Assembly: GCF_001618885.1 (NCBI RefSeq)
Contig: NZ_CP015114.1
Location: 1,736,001-1,800,000, forward strand
Direction of reading: 5' to 3'
Source: Staphylococcus condimenti
GTDB lineage: Bacteria > Bacillota > Bacilli > Staphylococcales > Staphylococcaceae
DNA length: 64,000 bases
The notes beneath the pieces were generated by a model. The model was not told the DNA's origin and searched no databases. It saw only the letters and a list, made by a program, of their open reading frames with translations. Made by a program: the position numbers and the translations under genes. Shown in pieces: positions 33,797-43,794 of this stretch; position 1 is the first letter of the stretch, and every line of letters starts with the position of its first letter.

Positions 33797-34540
33797 TTAT
33801 ATCATTTCGCTTCCGCCGCTGACAGGCATATAGCTTCCCGTAATATAGTCGCTATCGTTACTTGCGAAAAATGCGACAGCTTTCGCTACATCTTCAGGTT
33901 GTGCAATTCGCTTCATTGGCACAAAGGAAGCTTGCTGATCTTTATATTCTTGAGGCATACCAGAAGTTGCGTTTGTTTCAACCATGCCTGGTGCGACTGT
34001 ATTAGCGGTAATACCTTGATCTGAAAATTCATCCGCAACATATTTTACGAATGCATTGAGACTGCTTTTAGACACCCCGTGGGCTAAGAAGTTAGGAGCA
34101 GCGCGTTTGCTTAAGCCGCTGGAAATATAAACGAGTTTACCGTATTTCTGTTCTTTCATATATGGGATAACTGCTTTAGTTCCAAAGAAAGCAGCTTGCA
34201 ACTCGTCATCTGTTTTATGAATAAATTCATCCCACTCCATATCTTCAAATGATTTCATTGGAAATTTCATACCGGCATTATGCACAAATATGTCAATACT
34301 TCCGAAAGTTTCTTTTGCTTTTTGTGCAAGTTGAGCTAAATCTTCTTTATCACGTGCGTCTGCTTTGACAGCAATGGCGCGTCCTCCGTTATTTTCAATA
34401 TATTCAACTACTTTTTCAGCGGCATCCGGACTAGAGTAGTAATTAACGACAACATTTGCGCCGCGTTCACCTAATAGCTTTGCTGTGGCAGCACCGATAT
34501 CGTGACTTGAGCCTGTGACAATTGCTGTTTTACCGTTCAT
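33797..34540 (-). CDS. SDR family oxidoreductase with atypical active site
   Basis: A 247-aa Rossmann-fold protein. The cofactor loop reads TGSSHDIG, so the usual middle glycine of TGxxxGIG is Asp. The catalytic YxxxK position reads HGVSK (in 'NFLAHGVSKSSL'), His replacing Tyr. The catalytic Ser (ISSG), NAG and the C-terminal 'ITGSYMPVSGG' are normal. I recall the His variant in a subgroup of Firmicute SDRs, so it may be a conserved branch rather than a dead enzyme. Substrate unknown. Confidence 0.85.
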   Translation of the reverse strand: MNGKTAIVTGSSHDIGAATAKLLGERGANVVVNYYSSPDAAEKVVEYIENNGGRAIAVKADARDKEDLAQLAQKAKETFGSIDIFVHNAGMKFPMKSFEDMEWDEFIHKTDDELQAAFFGTKAVIPYMKEQKYGKLVYISSGLSKRAAPNFLAHGVSKSSLNAFVKYVADEFSDQGITANTVAPGMVETNATSGMPQEYKDQQASFVPMKRIAQPEDVAKAVAFFASNDSDYITGSYMPVSGGSEMI

Positions 34541-34741
34541 TAGTATCTCTCCTTTAGATTAGAAGTTATTTTTCATTTTAGAAGCTATATAGATTTTTAT
34601 CAAAATATTTAAATGTAATAAATTCCGTTTTATCTTTAGATTGAAAATAGTTATTTTATATTTATAAAAAAACACAAAATGAAATTATGCTATACTATTA
34701 AAGTATTGTTAACTTAAATTTTGAAGGGAGAAAGGGATTTC

Positions 34742-35818
34742 ATGTTAAGCAAAGTTAATAAGGCATCGATAGGAATAGCTCTAGCATATTTGAGTTTTAT
34801 AGTTGGAGCAGGATTTACTACCGGACAAGAACTCTTGCAGTTTTTTGTTAACCATGGCAACTATGCTTATCTAGGTGCAATTTTGACAGGAATTATTGTG
34901 ACATTCGGAACACGTCAAATTGCAAAAATGGGGTATCGTTTAGATGCAGATAGCTACGATATTTCATTGAATAATTTATTTGGGAATGTATTAGGTAGAA
35001 TTATTGATTACTTAATTATTTTTTTCTTATTTGGTCTGACCGTTGTAATGGTTGCTGGAGGGGGTTCAGCACTGCAACAAGGGTTTAATATACCAGATTG
35101 GATAGGTTCATTAATTATAGTAGTGTTACTTTTTGTGGTATTGCAATTGAAATTTGATAAAATATTAACTGTTTTAGGAGCAGTTACACCATTTTTAGTA
35201 ATTGCAGTTTTGATTATTGCAGGTACTAATATCATACATCCCGCGATACATTTTTCAGATGTGGATCAGTACACGAAACCTTCTAAAACCTCTAGTCACT
35301 TTTGGTGGTGGGATGCTATTGTATATGGCGGTTTGATTATCGGAAACAGCTTCAGTTTCTTAACTATAGTAGGTAATGATGCGCTAAATCATAAGGTAGC
35401 ACGTCGCGGCGCTTATTTTGGAGGATTAACATTCAGTATTCTATTATTGATTATGATTGGCGGCCTATTAGCAAATTTACAAAAAGCGAATACTGTGGAT
35501 ATTCCTACATTACTGTTAGCGAACGATATCCATCCATTCTTATCTTATTTAATGTCAGCTGTCATGTTCGGTGTTATTTTTAATAGTTGTATCGGGATGA
35601 TTTATCCATTCCTTACACGATTTACCGATCCGACATCAAAAAAATATATTATAATGCTTGCTGTAACTCTTATACTTGCATATATCTTAAGCTTCGTAGG
35701 ATTTGTAGATTTAGTGAATTTCGTCTTTAAAGTGTTTGGTTATATCGGATTATTTATTACAACTTCATTATTGATACGTTGGATTATGAATAAATTTACG
35801 AAAAAGAAATTACTTTAA
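34742..35818 (+). CDS. YkvI family membrane protein (putative transporter)
   Basis: A 358-aa protein with about ten hydrophobic segments in an APC/LeuT-like pattern. 'ALAYLSFIVGAGFTTGQELL' contains the broken first helix (GAGFTTGQE), typical of YkvI-type proteins. The ATG at 34742 follows GAAAGGG; the TTG at 34721 would overlap another GAAGGGAG. Substrate unknown. Confidence 0.82.
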   Translation: MLSKVNKASIGIALAYLSFIVGAGFTTGQELLQFFVNHGNYAYLGAILTGIIVTFGTRQIAKMGYRLDADSYDISLNNLFGNVLGRIIDYLIIFFLFGLTVVMVAGGGSALQQGFNIPDWIGSLIIVVLLFVVLQLKFDKILTVLGAVTPFLVIAVLIIAGTNIIHPAIHFSDVDQYTKPSKTSSHFWWWDAIVYGGLIIGNSFSFLTIVGNDALNHKVARRGAYFGGLTFSILLLIMIGGLLANLQKANTVDIPTLLLANDIHPFLSYLMSAVMFGVIFNSCIGMIYPFLTRFTDPTSKKYIIMLAVTLILAYILSFVGFVDLVNFVFKVFGYIGLFITTSLLIRWIMNKFTKKKLL

Positions 35819-35820
35819 AA

Positions 35821-35854
35821 AAAGGCTCCTCTAAATGAAAGAGGAGCCTTTTTT
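35821..35854 (+). terminator. terminator after YkvI gene
   Basis: AAAGGCTCCTCT...AGAGGAGCCTTT plus TTT. Confidence 0.92.
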
Positions 35855-36052
35855 AAATGGTGTTTTGTAGTATTAATCGGGAAATAGTGCCCTTACAATA
35901 AAGATAATAACAGGATTAATATTAATAGACAGATAATATCTAACAGAATACTAAAAAGGTTATTAAAATCTTGAAAACTGGAAAAATAAGGTATAGAAAT
36001 TACATAGTGCATACTATTATTAAGTTGGATAAGCATGAAAGGAGTATGCGAT

Positions 36053-36529
36053 ATGAATGAAGTGATTTACTTAGCAGGAGGATGTTTGTGGGGCGTACAA
36101 GCCTTTGTAAAGACATTGCCTGGTGTTATAGAAACTGAAGCAGGGCGCGCAAATGGTTCAACAAATGATTTAGACGGCCAATATGACGGATATGTAGAGT
36201 GTGTAAAAACGACATTCGATTCAAATAAAGTAAGTGCTAAAGATTTAACAGGCCATCTTTTTGAAATCATTGATCCCTATAGCAGAAATCAACAAGGCGA
36301 AGATATTGGCCCTAAATATCGAACGGGTGTATATAGTGAACAAGCAAGTCATTTAGAAGAAGCGAAAGAATATATTCAAGACCGTCCTGATAGAATAAGA
36401 GTGGTCGTAGAAGTCTTGCCGTTAACAAATTTTGTGCCAAGTGCTGAAGAACATCAAGATAGACTAGATAAATATCCTGATGACTATTGTCATGTTCCTA
36501 AAAAGTTATTACAAAAATATAATGCATAA
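36053..36529 (+). CDS. msrA: peptide methionine sulfoxide reductase MsrA
   Basis: A 158-aa protein of the MsrA family, reducing methionine-S-sulfoxide. The active-site motif is GCLWG (Cys near residue 11), Leu replacing the usual Phe. 'GHLFEIIDPYSRNQQGEDIG' and 'GPKYRTGVYSE' match the MsrA core, and 'FVPSAEEHQDRL' the C-terminal part. No obvious resolving Cys at the C-terminal end beyond 'DDYCHVP'. The ATG at 36053 has AAAGGAG upstream. A divergent paralogue-like member, so a specialised role is possible. Confidence 0.87.
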   Translation: MNEVIYLAGGCLWGVQAFVKTLPGVIETEAGRANGSTNDLDGQYDGYVECVKTTFDSNKVSAKDLTGHLFEIIDPYSRNQQGEDIGPKYRTGVYSEQASHLEEAKEYIQDRPDRIRVVVEVLPLTNFVPSAEEHQDRLDKYPDDYCHVPKKLLQKYNA

Positions 36530-36580
36530 TCTAAAGAAGTTCAGATACACTATCTGGACTCCTTTTTACTTTCTTTAAAA

Positions 36581-36775
36581 TTAGAAAAAGAAATGGAAAA
36601 TTCTATAGCAAGCTAACCCTAATATAATAAGGAAAAGTAGAATGCCTGGAATTGTAAAAAGTGTATTTCTTTTTTTCTTATTATCTTCATCTTCTTCTGG
36701 ATTATAATTTCTTAATTCTTCTTCAATTTCTTGATTGATTTCATCAAGACTTTTTTTTTCGTTTTTATTAGTCAT
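36581..36775 (-). CDS. small membrane protein (64 aa)
   Basis: Acidic, helical N-terminal half (KSLDEINQEIEEELRNYN) and one C-terminal hydrophobic helix ('LFTIPGILLFLIILGLACY'), so tail-anchored. The ATG at 36775 has GAAGG 9 bases upstream. No family recognised. Confidence 0.65.
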   Translation of the reverse strand: MTNKNEKKSLDEINQEIEEELRNYNPEEDEDNKKKRNTLFTIPGILLFLIILGLACYRIFHFFF

Positions 36776-36784
36776 CTTTATCAT

Positions 36785-37247
36785 CCTTCGTTAATTATAT
36801 ATTTATACAACAAAGAAAAGGTAATTCCCAAAAATTATATGAACTATTTGTAAATTATAATGGCAGAAATGGAAAAATAAATCAAAAGTAATGAGATTGC
36901 AGAAGTTTATATTGTATAAAATTGGTTTATATAATAAAGAAAGTGTTGATATTTAATGAGTATTTATAAGTAAATAATACAACTCGGCATTTATATGCTA
37001 TTTAGAAGCTGTATATATCGTATTAGATAAGAGATAGTTATGAAAATATTATAATTCAAGTTATAGTGTACGTTATAATTTAGCTCTATTTTTTAAATTC
37101 TTATTAAAGAGATTATATATATTAAACTTACCAATTTACAAAGATTTAATTTTAAACAATTGGTGAAAACAAATAAAAACAATTTATTAAATTGTGCGAT
37201 TGTGTTATTGTTTAAGTGTAAGTTTATAACTTTATAGGAGGGATTAT
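36785..37247. other. AT-rich intergenic region upstream of the surface protein
   Basis: About 460 very AT-rich bases. No convincing ORF, RNA or repeat seen; the 3' part must hold the promoter of the surface protein gene. Confidence 0.5.
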
Positions 37248-40200
37248 TTGAATAATCAAGAATTTTCAAAAAAGAGACGCAATCGTTATTCAATTCGTAA
37301 AGTTACTGCAGGCGCAGCCTCAATTATTGTAGGTATTACATTATTTGCTAGTGCAAATGATGCGCAAGCTGCAGAACAAGTCAATGATGGGGACACTAAA
37401 GCACAAACGACTGAATTTACCACAGGTGATTCTGAACAAACAGTAGGTAAGCAAGATGTACAATCAAATCCTAATGAAGCTGGTCAGCAAGAAATGAATC
37501 AAGGTTCTACCACACTTGAAGAAGCAGAAAATCAAAATGGATCAGTTTCAAACCAGCAAAAGGAAAATATCAATAATGTAAGTGGGCATGAAGTTCAACG
37601 ACAAGAAGATCAACCAAAAGTAGCAAATGAACAAGTGACAAATCAACCGCAATTAGAAGATGCACAAGGCAGCGAGAAACCAGATTCTCAAAATACTGAA
37701 CAATCAGTAAACTCTGAGGACGCAACTTCGGAACATGATTCTGAACATATAAAGACTAACGACCAGTTGAATGGACGACAAAAACAAGTTGAAAATAACC
37801 AGCAATCAGAACCACAAAATGATACCACTCAAGATGAACAAGAACAATCAGAAGCAGCGGCAAAACAACGAAATCAAGTAGAGAGTAGACAATCACAATC
37901 TATTGAAAGTTCAATAAACCAAAATAAACAAGCAGAACAAAAACCAATAACTGATGATAATACACAAGGAAACACAGAAGCACAACATACAGAGCAGATA
38001 CCTGCAAACTCTCAACAAAAACCAGAAAATAATACATCTAACGTGGATGAAACAAAGCCAGCTGAGGAACAACTTGAAGCTCCTCAAACAAAAGGCGCAG
38101 AAGCGGCAGGTTTGAATAATCCTGAACTATTCAGTGCACCAGTTGACGATACAACAGCACCAGCTCAAAATCCAGTTGAACAAAATGGTAATCAAAACCC
38201 TGTAGAGCAAGGTACTGAAGCAGATGTGCCGGCTGACGATACATCTTTTGACCCTAATGGTTCAACAGTAACGGATGCTAACAATCCTACTTTACGTAAT
38301 GTAGGAACTGGTTCAGACAACTTAAAAGATGTATCTGATGATGCTAGAAATTATTCAAATCAAAAAGAGAGTACACAACCTTTAGCAACATCGCCAAGAC
38401 AATTTATGCGACTTTACAGCTTAAATCAACCGTCTTCTACTTCTAGTAATACAGATGCACAAACCTTTGCTGCAACAGGTGCAGATAGCGATGCAACTGC
38501 ACAAGCAGAACCGACAAACGCAGAAAGTGGTGCAACGGCACAAGCTGAATCGACAGACACGGATAGTGGTGCAACTGCACAGGCTGAACCAACAGGTGTT
38601 AATGTAAATGACAAAGTGACAGCTTCAAATTACCAATTATCAAATAAAACAATTCAAGCCAACGATAGTCAAGGAACAGATATGTCTGTTGACTTGAAAG
38701 TTGATAATAGCGTAAAAGCTGGAGATTATTTCACTGTTCAATTCCCTCAATACTTAAATTATTTTGGTAATAGTACGCCTGAAAGCGTCTATATTCCTGA
38801 TTTGATGAATGGTGATCAAAAGGTCGCGACAGGTAGCTTTAATTCTAAGGATAATTCATTAACGTATACATTTACAGATTATGTGAATACTCATGATAAT
38901 GTTACAGGTAAATTTAATTTACCTTTATGGGCAGATAGAGCAAATGCTAGAAATTCTGGTGATTATCCTGTCACAACAACTGTTGCTGGAGAATCATTTT
39001 CTGATAATGTTAATATCAATTACCGTGTAGCGCAATCACCTGCGCAATCGAATATTGATTCATTTATCACGTATACTGACCAAGCAACTGGGGACTATAC
39101 ACAAACAATATATGTAAACCCTGAAGGAAAACGAGCTTATAATACTAAAGTTGATTTATACAACTATTGGCCAAATGAAAACACTCCATCTGATAGCTCT
39201 GCTCAATTAAACCCTAATGTAACCAACTTTAAAATCTATGAAGTTAGAAACGGAGAGCGTTTAAACACAAGTTTTTATGTGGACGAAAACAATCCGAATT
39301 TAGTCGATGTAACTGATTGGGTCAATGAAAATTATAACTTCAATCCGCAGTATCATAAGGATGAAAATGGTGGAGAAGTTCTGACATTAGATTTTAAAGA
39401 TTTAACCTCTAATGGAAGTCGTTATGTTATTATTTTAAACAGCCAAGCTGAAGATGGAAACCGCGAAACTATTAAGACAAGAGCAGAAATGACTTCAGAT
39501 GCTACAGAAGATGGGCAAGGTCATTATTACTTCAGTTGGGATAATGAAAATATTTATCAACAAGGATCAGGTGAGGCAGACGGAGATGAGGATACAGATG
39601 CCGACGCTGACGCCGATGCGGATGCTGACTCAGATGCCGATGCTGACTCAGACGCTGATGCCGATGCCGATGCTGACGCCGATGCGGATGCAGATGCCGA
39701 TTCAGATGCGGATGCCGACGCTGATGCTGACGCTGACTCTGATGCCGACGCCGATGCTGACGCTGACTCTGATGCCGACGCCGATGCAGATGCTGACTCT
39801 GATGCGGATGCCGACGCCGATGCCGACGCAGACGCGGATGCCGACGCAGACGCAGATGCTGACGCTGATGCCGACGCGGATGCCGATGCCGATGCAGATG
39901 CTGACTCTGATGCGGATGCCGACGCCGATGCCGACGCAGACGCGGATGCCGACGCAGACGCAGATGCTGACGCTGATGCCGACGCGGATGCCGATGCCGA
40001 CGCCGACGCAGACGCAGATGCCGATGCCGATGCTGACGCCGATTCAGATGCGGATGCCGATTCAGATGCGGATGCCGACGCTGATGCTGACGCTGACTCT
40101 GATGCGGATGCTGACTCTGATGCCGACGCCGATGCGGATGCGGATGCCGACGCAGATGTCGATGCGGATGCTGACGCCGACGCTGACTCTGATGCGGATG

Positions 40201-40454
40201 CTGACGCCGACGCTGACTCTGATGCCGACGCCGATGCGGATGCCGACGCAGATGTCGATGCGGATGCTGACGGAGATCATCCAGGAGAACCTCACCATGA
40301 TTCAGATGGAGATAATGGCCATCATGGTTCAGGTGATAAAGGATTGCCAGATACGGGTAATGATAATAAACAAGCTGGATTATTCGGTGGTTTGTTTGCA
40401 GCACTAGGTTCTGCATTATTATTCGGACGCCGTAAGAAAGATAAAATGGAATAA
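37248..40454 (+). CDS. YSIRK/LPXTG cell-wall-anchored MSCRAMM-like protein with Asp-Ala repeat stalk
   Basis: A 1068-aa surface protein beginning with TTG after TAGGAGGG. The YSIRK-type signal peptide ('[20 protein letters not shown]') is cleaved after about residue 42 (DAQA). Residues 43-445 are low-complexity, rich in Gln/Asn/Glu. Residues 450-780 look like paired IgG-like adhesin domains, with '[15 protein letters not shown]' and TYTFTDYV as in the N2-N3 domains of Clf/Sdr proteins. Residues about 783-1008 are an Asp-Ala repeat with scattered Asp-Ser. The sorting signal LPDTG, a hydrophobic helix and RRKKDK end the protein. Ligand unknown. Sortase A would anchor it. Confidence 0.9.
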   Translation: MNNQEFSKKRRNRYSIRKVTAGAASIIVGITLFASANDAQAAEQVNDGDTKAQTTEFTTGDSEQTVGKQDVQSNPNEAGQQEMNQGSTTLEEAENQNGSVSNQQKENINNVSGHEVQRQEDQPKVANEQVTNQPQLEDAQGSEKPDSQNTEQSVNSEDATSEHDSEHIKTNDQLNGRQKQVENNQQSEPQNDTTQDEQEQSEAAAKQRNQVESRQSQSIESSINQNKQAEQKPITDDNTQGNTEAQHTEQIPANSQQKPENNTSNVDETKPAEEQLEAPQTKGAEAAGLNNPELFSAPVDDTTAPAQNPVEQNGNQNPVEQGTEADVPADDTSFDPNGSTVTDANNPTLRNVGTGSDNLKDVSDDARNYSNQKESTQPLATSPRQFMRLYSLNQPSSTSSNTDAQTFAATGADSDATAQAEPTNAESGATAQAESTDTDSGATAQAEPTGVNVNDKVTASNYQLSNKTIQANDSQGTDMSVDLKVDNSVKAGDYFTVQFPQYLNYFGNSTPESVYIPDLMNGDQKVATGSFNSKDNSLTYTFTDYVNTHDNVTGKFNLPLWADRANARNSGDYPVTTTVAGESFSDNVNINYRVAQSPAQSNIDSFITYTDQATGDYTQTIYVNPEGKRAYNTKVDLYNYWPNENTPSDSSAQLNPNVTNFKIYEVRNGERLNTSFYVDENNPNLVDVTDWVNENYNFNPQYHKDENGGEVLTLDFKDLTSNGSRYVIILNSQAEDGNRETIKTRAEMTSDATEDGQGHYYFSWDNENIYQQGSGEADGDEDTDADADADADADSDADADSDADADADADADADADADSDADADADADADSDADADADADSDADADADADSDADADADADADADADADADADADADADADADADADSDADADADADADADADADADADADADADADADADADADADADADADSDADADSDADADADADADSDADADSDADADADADADADVDADADADADSDADADADADSDADADADADADVDADADGDHPGEPHHDSDGDNGHHGSGDKGLPDTGNDNKQAGLFGGLFAALGSALLFGRRKKDKME
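39592..40272 (+). repeat. hexanucleotide Asp-Ala repeat region
   Basis: About 680 bases of 6-bp units GAY-GCN (Asp-Ala), with interspersed Asp-Ser and two Asp-Val. A perfect 108-bp tandem duplication lies at 39783-39890 and 39891-39998. Third positions are highly varied, which keeps two other frames open here; those long frames are composition artefacts. Confidence 0.9.
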
Positions 40455-40467
40455 AATCCTTTAAATA

Positions 40468-40496
40468 GGGGGCTGGACTTTGTTCCGGCCCTTTTT
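40468..40496 (+). terminator. terminator of the surface protein gene
   Basis: GGGCTGGA...TCCGGCCC followed by TTTTT. Confidence 0.88.
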
Positions 40497-40524
40497 ATAC
40501 ATATAGAAGAAGGGAATTGAACTC

Positions 40525-42153
40525 ATGAATATAACCAACGAAGTTGAACAAATTTTACAAAAAGCAGAGAAGAATTTATTAGGCAGAGATTATATTTTTG
40601 TTAGTTTAGGGAATCCTAATATGAAAGCAACAATCAAACTTTTGAAACACCCTTCGAATATTAAAAGAGATATCATAAAGCAATATGAACAATTTAAGAA
40701 AAAAGCAGGAAGGTTTCCTGAATGGGTTAAAATAGATTTTGTTTACCGTACTGAAGAAGCATCTTTTGATGAAGTTAGAAAAGAACTGGAAAATACCAGA
40801 CGCAATTACGTGGATTTCGGAATCGCATTGGATAAAAATTGGAATCTTACTTTTATGGCTGAAGAAATAAATGTCAATGCTTTTGTACGTCCAGCTAAAG
40901 ATAAAAAATCTTTTTTCCTGTCTGAAGATAATATCAATAACTACCTGAAAAAATATACAAAACAAATGAATGCATTCAGACGTAAAGATTATGAAGGCAA
41001 AAACATTACAAAGTTCTACACTAAAGGTTATTTTATTGAAGTTAATGGAGTCTTTGAATTGGACGCAGAAGGACGAGAAAAAGGCTTAAGAAACGTAACA
41101 AATCTTTCCCGAGAAATCGATAAAATGATTGAAACATCTACGAAGCATTTGCAAAATGAACTGCAGGCTGATGGCAAATTTAATTACGGCTATTTCCCAC
41201 ATTTTGATAAAAAAATTAGTTTTTACAATAATTTGCGACATTCATCATCGACTTATGCCATGATAGAAGGCCTTCATTATCTAGGAGAAGATGTAACAGT
41301 TGCAGAGAAAGCCATTGATTATCTCATTAATAACTATCTATTTGAACAAAACGGTACAGGTCATATTTTTGATGATACTAAAAATATCAATGAAATTAAG
41401 TTGGGACAAAATGCGGCATTCATCTTTGCGGTTTGTGAATATCTGCAAATTAAACCGGAGCATCCTAAATATCTAGAAGCTGCACAGAAAGTAGCAGAAG
41501 GTATCTTGACGATGATTGATTCAGAAACTGCTCAAACTGTGCATGTGCTGCATTATCCAACGTTAGAGGTTAAAGAAAAATTCCGGGTGATTTATTATGA
41601 TGGAGAAGCTGCTTTGGCCTTATTACGTTTGTATCAAATCGATAAAAATCCTAAATGGCTTGAAACAGTCAAAGCCATGTTTGAACGATTTATTCATCTC
41701 AAATATTGGCAGTATCACGATCATTGGCTCGGTTATTGTACGAATGAATTAATTCAAATTGCTCCTGAACAAAAATATATTGAGTTCGGTATTCGAAACG
41801 TATCAAGTTATCTTGATTATATTAAAAACAGAATCACAACATTCCCTACTTTCATGGAAATGTTAATGGCAACTTATCATATTATCGCAAAGGCACGCGA
41901 AAAAGGATTTGGAGATGTAGTCGACAAGTTGATTAATGTTGACGAACTTATCGATACTATCCATACACGTGCAGATTATCAGCGTACAGGTTATTTCTAC
42001 CCGGAACTTGCGATGTATTTTAAAAATCCTAAAAGAATCTTAGGTTCATTCTTTATTAAACATCATGGCTATCGTGTAAGGATAGATGATATTGAGCACT
42101 ATGTTTCAGGTTACGTTCAGTATCAGCATGTATTTAAAAAAGAGAGTGAGTAG
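40525..42153 (+). CDS. alpha/alpha-toroid (six-hairpin glycosidase-like) protein of unknown function
   Basis: A 542-aa cytoplasmic protein without signal peptide. Residues about 1-170 form a separate basic domain that I do not recognise. From about 195 the pattern of paired helices with 'YGYFPHFDKKISFYNNLRHS', 'STYAMIEGLHYLG', 'YYDGEAALALLRLYQ' and 'WQYHDHWLGYCTNEL' suggests a six-hairpin glycosidase-like or terpenoid-toroid fold. It starts 29 bases after the surface protein's terminator and has its own AAGAAGGG site. Proximity raises the idea of a cell-envelope or glycan role, but nothing shows it. Confidence 0.6.
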   Translation: MNITNEVEQILQKAEKNLLGRDYIFVSLGNPNMKATIKLLKHPSNIKRDIIKQYEQFKKKAGRFPEWVKIDFVYRTEEASFDEVRKELENTRRNYVDFGIALDKNWNLTFMAEEINVNAFVRPAKDKKSFFLSEDNINNYLKKYTKQMNAFRRKDYEGKNITKFYTKGYFIEVNGVFELDAEGREKGLRNVTNLSREIDKMIETSTKHLQNELQADGKFNYGYFPHFDKKISFYNNLRHSSSTYAMIEGLHYLGEDVTVAEKAIDYLINNYLFEQNGTGHIFDDTKNINEIKLGQNAAFIFAVCEYLQIKPEHPKYLEAAQKVAEGILTMIDSETAQTVHVLHYPTLEVKEKFRVIYYDGEAALALLRLYQIDKNPKWLETVKAMFERFIHLKYWQYHDHWLGYCTNELIQIAPEQKYIEFGIRNVSSYLDYIKNRITTFPTFMEMLMATYHIIAKAREKGFGDVVDKLINVDELIDTIHTRADYQRTGYFYPELAMYFKNPKRILGSFFIKHHGYRVRIDDIEHYVSGYVQYQHVFKKESE

Positions 42154-42246
42154 GAGAATGATTTAATACTTGTTAGTTTAAAATGTTTCGCAAATTTAGA
42201 AGATGAACTTAAAAAAGTAAGATTTATTATTTGTGATTGCAGTGAT

Positions 42247-42304
42247 GGCTTGTCTCGAGGCATTCGCATTTTCACTATGCGAGTCTTAAGACAAGCTATT
42301 TTTT
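42247..42304 (+). terminator. nested hairpin terminator after the toroid gene
   Basis: Outer stem GCTTGTCT/AGACAAGC, inner stem CATTCGCAT/ATGCGAGT, then ATTTTTTC. Confidence 0.7.
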
Positions 42305-42326
42305 CTACAGTATTTGGTTTTGAATT

Positions 42327-42354
42327 GAAAAAAGCGGAACCTCTCGGATTCCGC
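42327..42354 (-). terminator. terminator of the LLM oxidoreductase gene
   Basis: On the minus strand GCGGAA...TTCCGC followed by TTTTTT. Confidence 0.8.
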
Positions 42355-42359
42355 ACACT

Positions 42360-43664
42360 TTATACTTCTAAATGTTCTCTGAAAGTAGAACCTTTATATT
42401 CCTTACGATATAAACCGCGTTTCTGCATCTCCGGCACAATTAAATCAACAAAATCTTCAAGACTACCAGGAAGTGTTGGTGGCATTAAATTAAAACCATC
42501 TGCTACGCCTTCATTGAACCAATGCTCCATTTCATCCACAATTTCTTCTGGTGTACCAATCAATGTTAAATGACCACCGCCTGCATTCAAGTAACCTAAT
42601 AATTCACGTACTGTAGGATCCGTATCCTTAATAATTTCTAATACTGTTTCATAACGTCCTACGGGTCCAGTGAAATCTTCAACTGGAGGTAAACCTGGTA
42701 CTTTTTCATCTAGTTCCCACTCAGTGCAGTCTTGTTGAACGAAGAAACTTAATTGCTTTAAAGCAGTTTCAATTGGTAATTTTTCATCCAAAGCTGCTTT
42801 CTTTTCTAAAGCTTCTTCGTGCGTATGTCCTACATAGGTTACTAAACCCGGAAAAATTTTAAGACTCCGGTCAGTGTTGCCTTTCTTAGCAATCTCAGTA
42901 TCCATGCGCTTTCTGAAATTTCTTGCTTGCTTAATATTCCATGAAACAGAATAAACAGCATCTGCATATTTTACTGCTAAAGCTACGCCTTGTTTTGAAG
43001 CTCCCGCTTGCATTGCGACAGGTTTGCCTTGCGGGCTGCTTGGTGTTGAAAGTGGGCCCTTAACTGCAAAATTGACACCTTTATGGTTAAAAGGCTGGAT
43101 TTTTTCAGAGTCGACCAACTTATTTGATTCACGATTATGTTTAAAATCTTTTGGATGCCAGGATTCAAATGCAGCATTCATTACCTCAGCAAATTCATCA
43201 GCAATTGCGTATCTTTCATCGTGATTCGGCAACTCTGCCATACCATGATTTTTGGCTTCAAAATCGGTCATAGAAGTAACCAAATTCCAACCAACACGTC
43301 CACCAGAAATATGGTCGAGGCTTAATAATTGTCTTGCAGCTGTATAGGGATTAGAAAATGTACTTGAGATTGTTGAAACTAAACCTACATGTTCTGTTAC
43401 CTGTGAAATAGCTGTCAAATTGACAATTGGATCAAACCAAAAAGCAGGCATTGTTGTATCGTCTTTAGCAGGAAAAGACTGATTATCAGCAAAAAAGACA
43501 GCATCAAATAAACCGCGTTCTGCAGTTTGTGCTAACTCTTGATAGTAAGTAATATCTCCAATGCGTTCTACGCTTGAATCAGGCATGAGCCATGCTGCTT
43601 GGTGATGGCCAGAACCAAAAATTAGAATACCGATATGCAGTTGTTTATTTTTTTGCTCGGACAT
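42360..43664 (-). CDS. LLM-class flavin monooxygenase (NtaA/SnaA/DszA type)
   Basis: A 434-aa TIM-barrel protein of the bacterial luciferase-like family. 'ERGLFDAVFFADN' near residue 50, 'STFSNPYTAARQLLSLDHIS' and 'GGRVGWNLVTSM' match the NtaA/SnaA/DszA/SoxA subgroup. These use reduced FMN and O2 to open or desulfurise small heterocycles and amines. It lies 130 bases after an SDR gene, and no terminator is visible between them, so both should be under the TPP riboswitch upstream. A role in thiamine or thiazole/pyrimidine salvage is inferred from that control only. Confidence 0.87.
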   Translation of the reverse strand: MSEQKNKQLHIGILIFGSGHHQAAWLMPDSSVERIGDITYYQELAQTAERGLFDAVFFADNQSFPAKDDTTMPAFWFDPIVNLTAISQVTEHVGLVSTISSTFSNPYTAARQLLSLDHISGGRVGWNLVTSMTDFEAKNHGMAELPNHDERYAIADEFAEVMNAAFESWHPKDFKHNRESNKLVDSEKIQPFNHKGVNFAVKGPLSTPSSPQGKPVAMQAGASKQGVALAVKYADAVYSVSWNIKQARNFRKRMDTEIAKKGNTDRSLKIFPGLVTYVGHTHEEALEKKAALDEKLPIETALKQLSFFVQQDCTEWELDEKVPGLPPVEDFTGPVGRYETVLEIIKDTDPTVRELLGYLNAGGGHLTLIGTPEEIVDEMEHWFNEGVADGFNLMPPTLPGSLEDFVDLIVPEMQKRGLYRKEYKGSTFREHLEV

Positions 43665-43794
43665 TACTATTCACCTCAGATTAATTATTTTAAAAGAATG
43701 AGAAAGAGGGAGAACACGCTCTCCCTAATCATTTATTTCCTATTGAAAAACTGCTTTATTACTTAGAATAAAATGCAATTTTAAATGTACGTTT

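Noticed and set aside
39499-40416. Long overlapping frames on both strands across the surface protein repeat (Met/Thr/Leu-rich and His/Arg-rich proteins)
   Set aside because: They stay open only because the hexanucleotide repeat contains no stop in those frames; no ribosome binding sites and absurd composition.
42983-43325. Several 60-66-aa frames inside the LLM monooxygenase gene
   Set aside because: Shadows of a clearly conserved enzyme.
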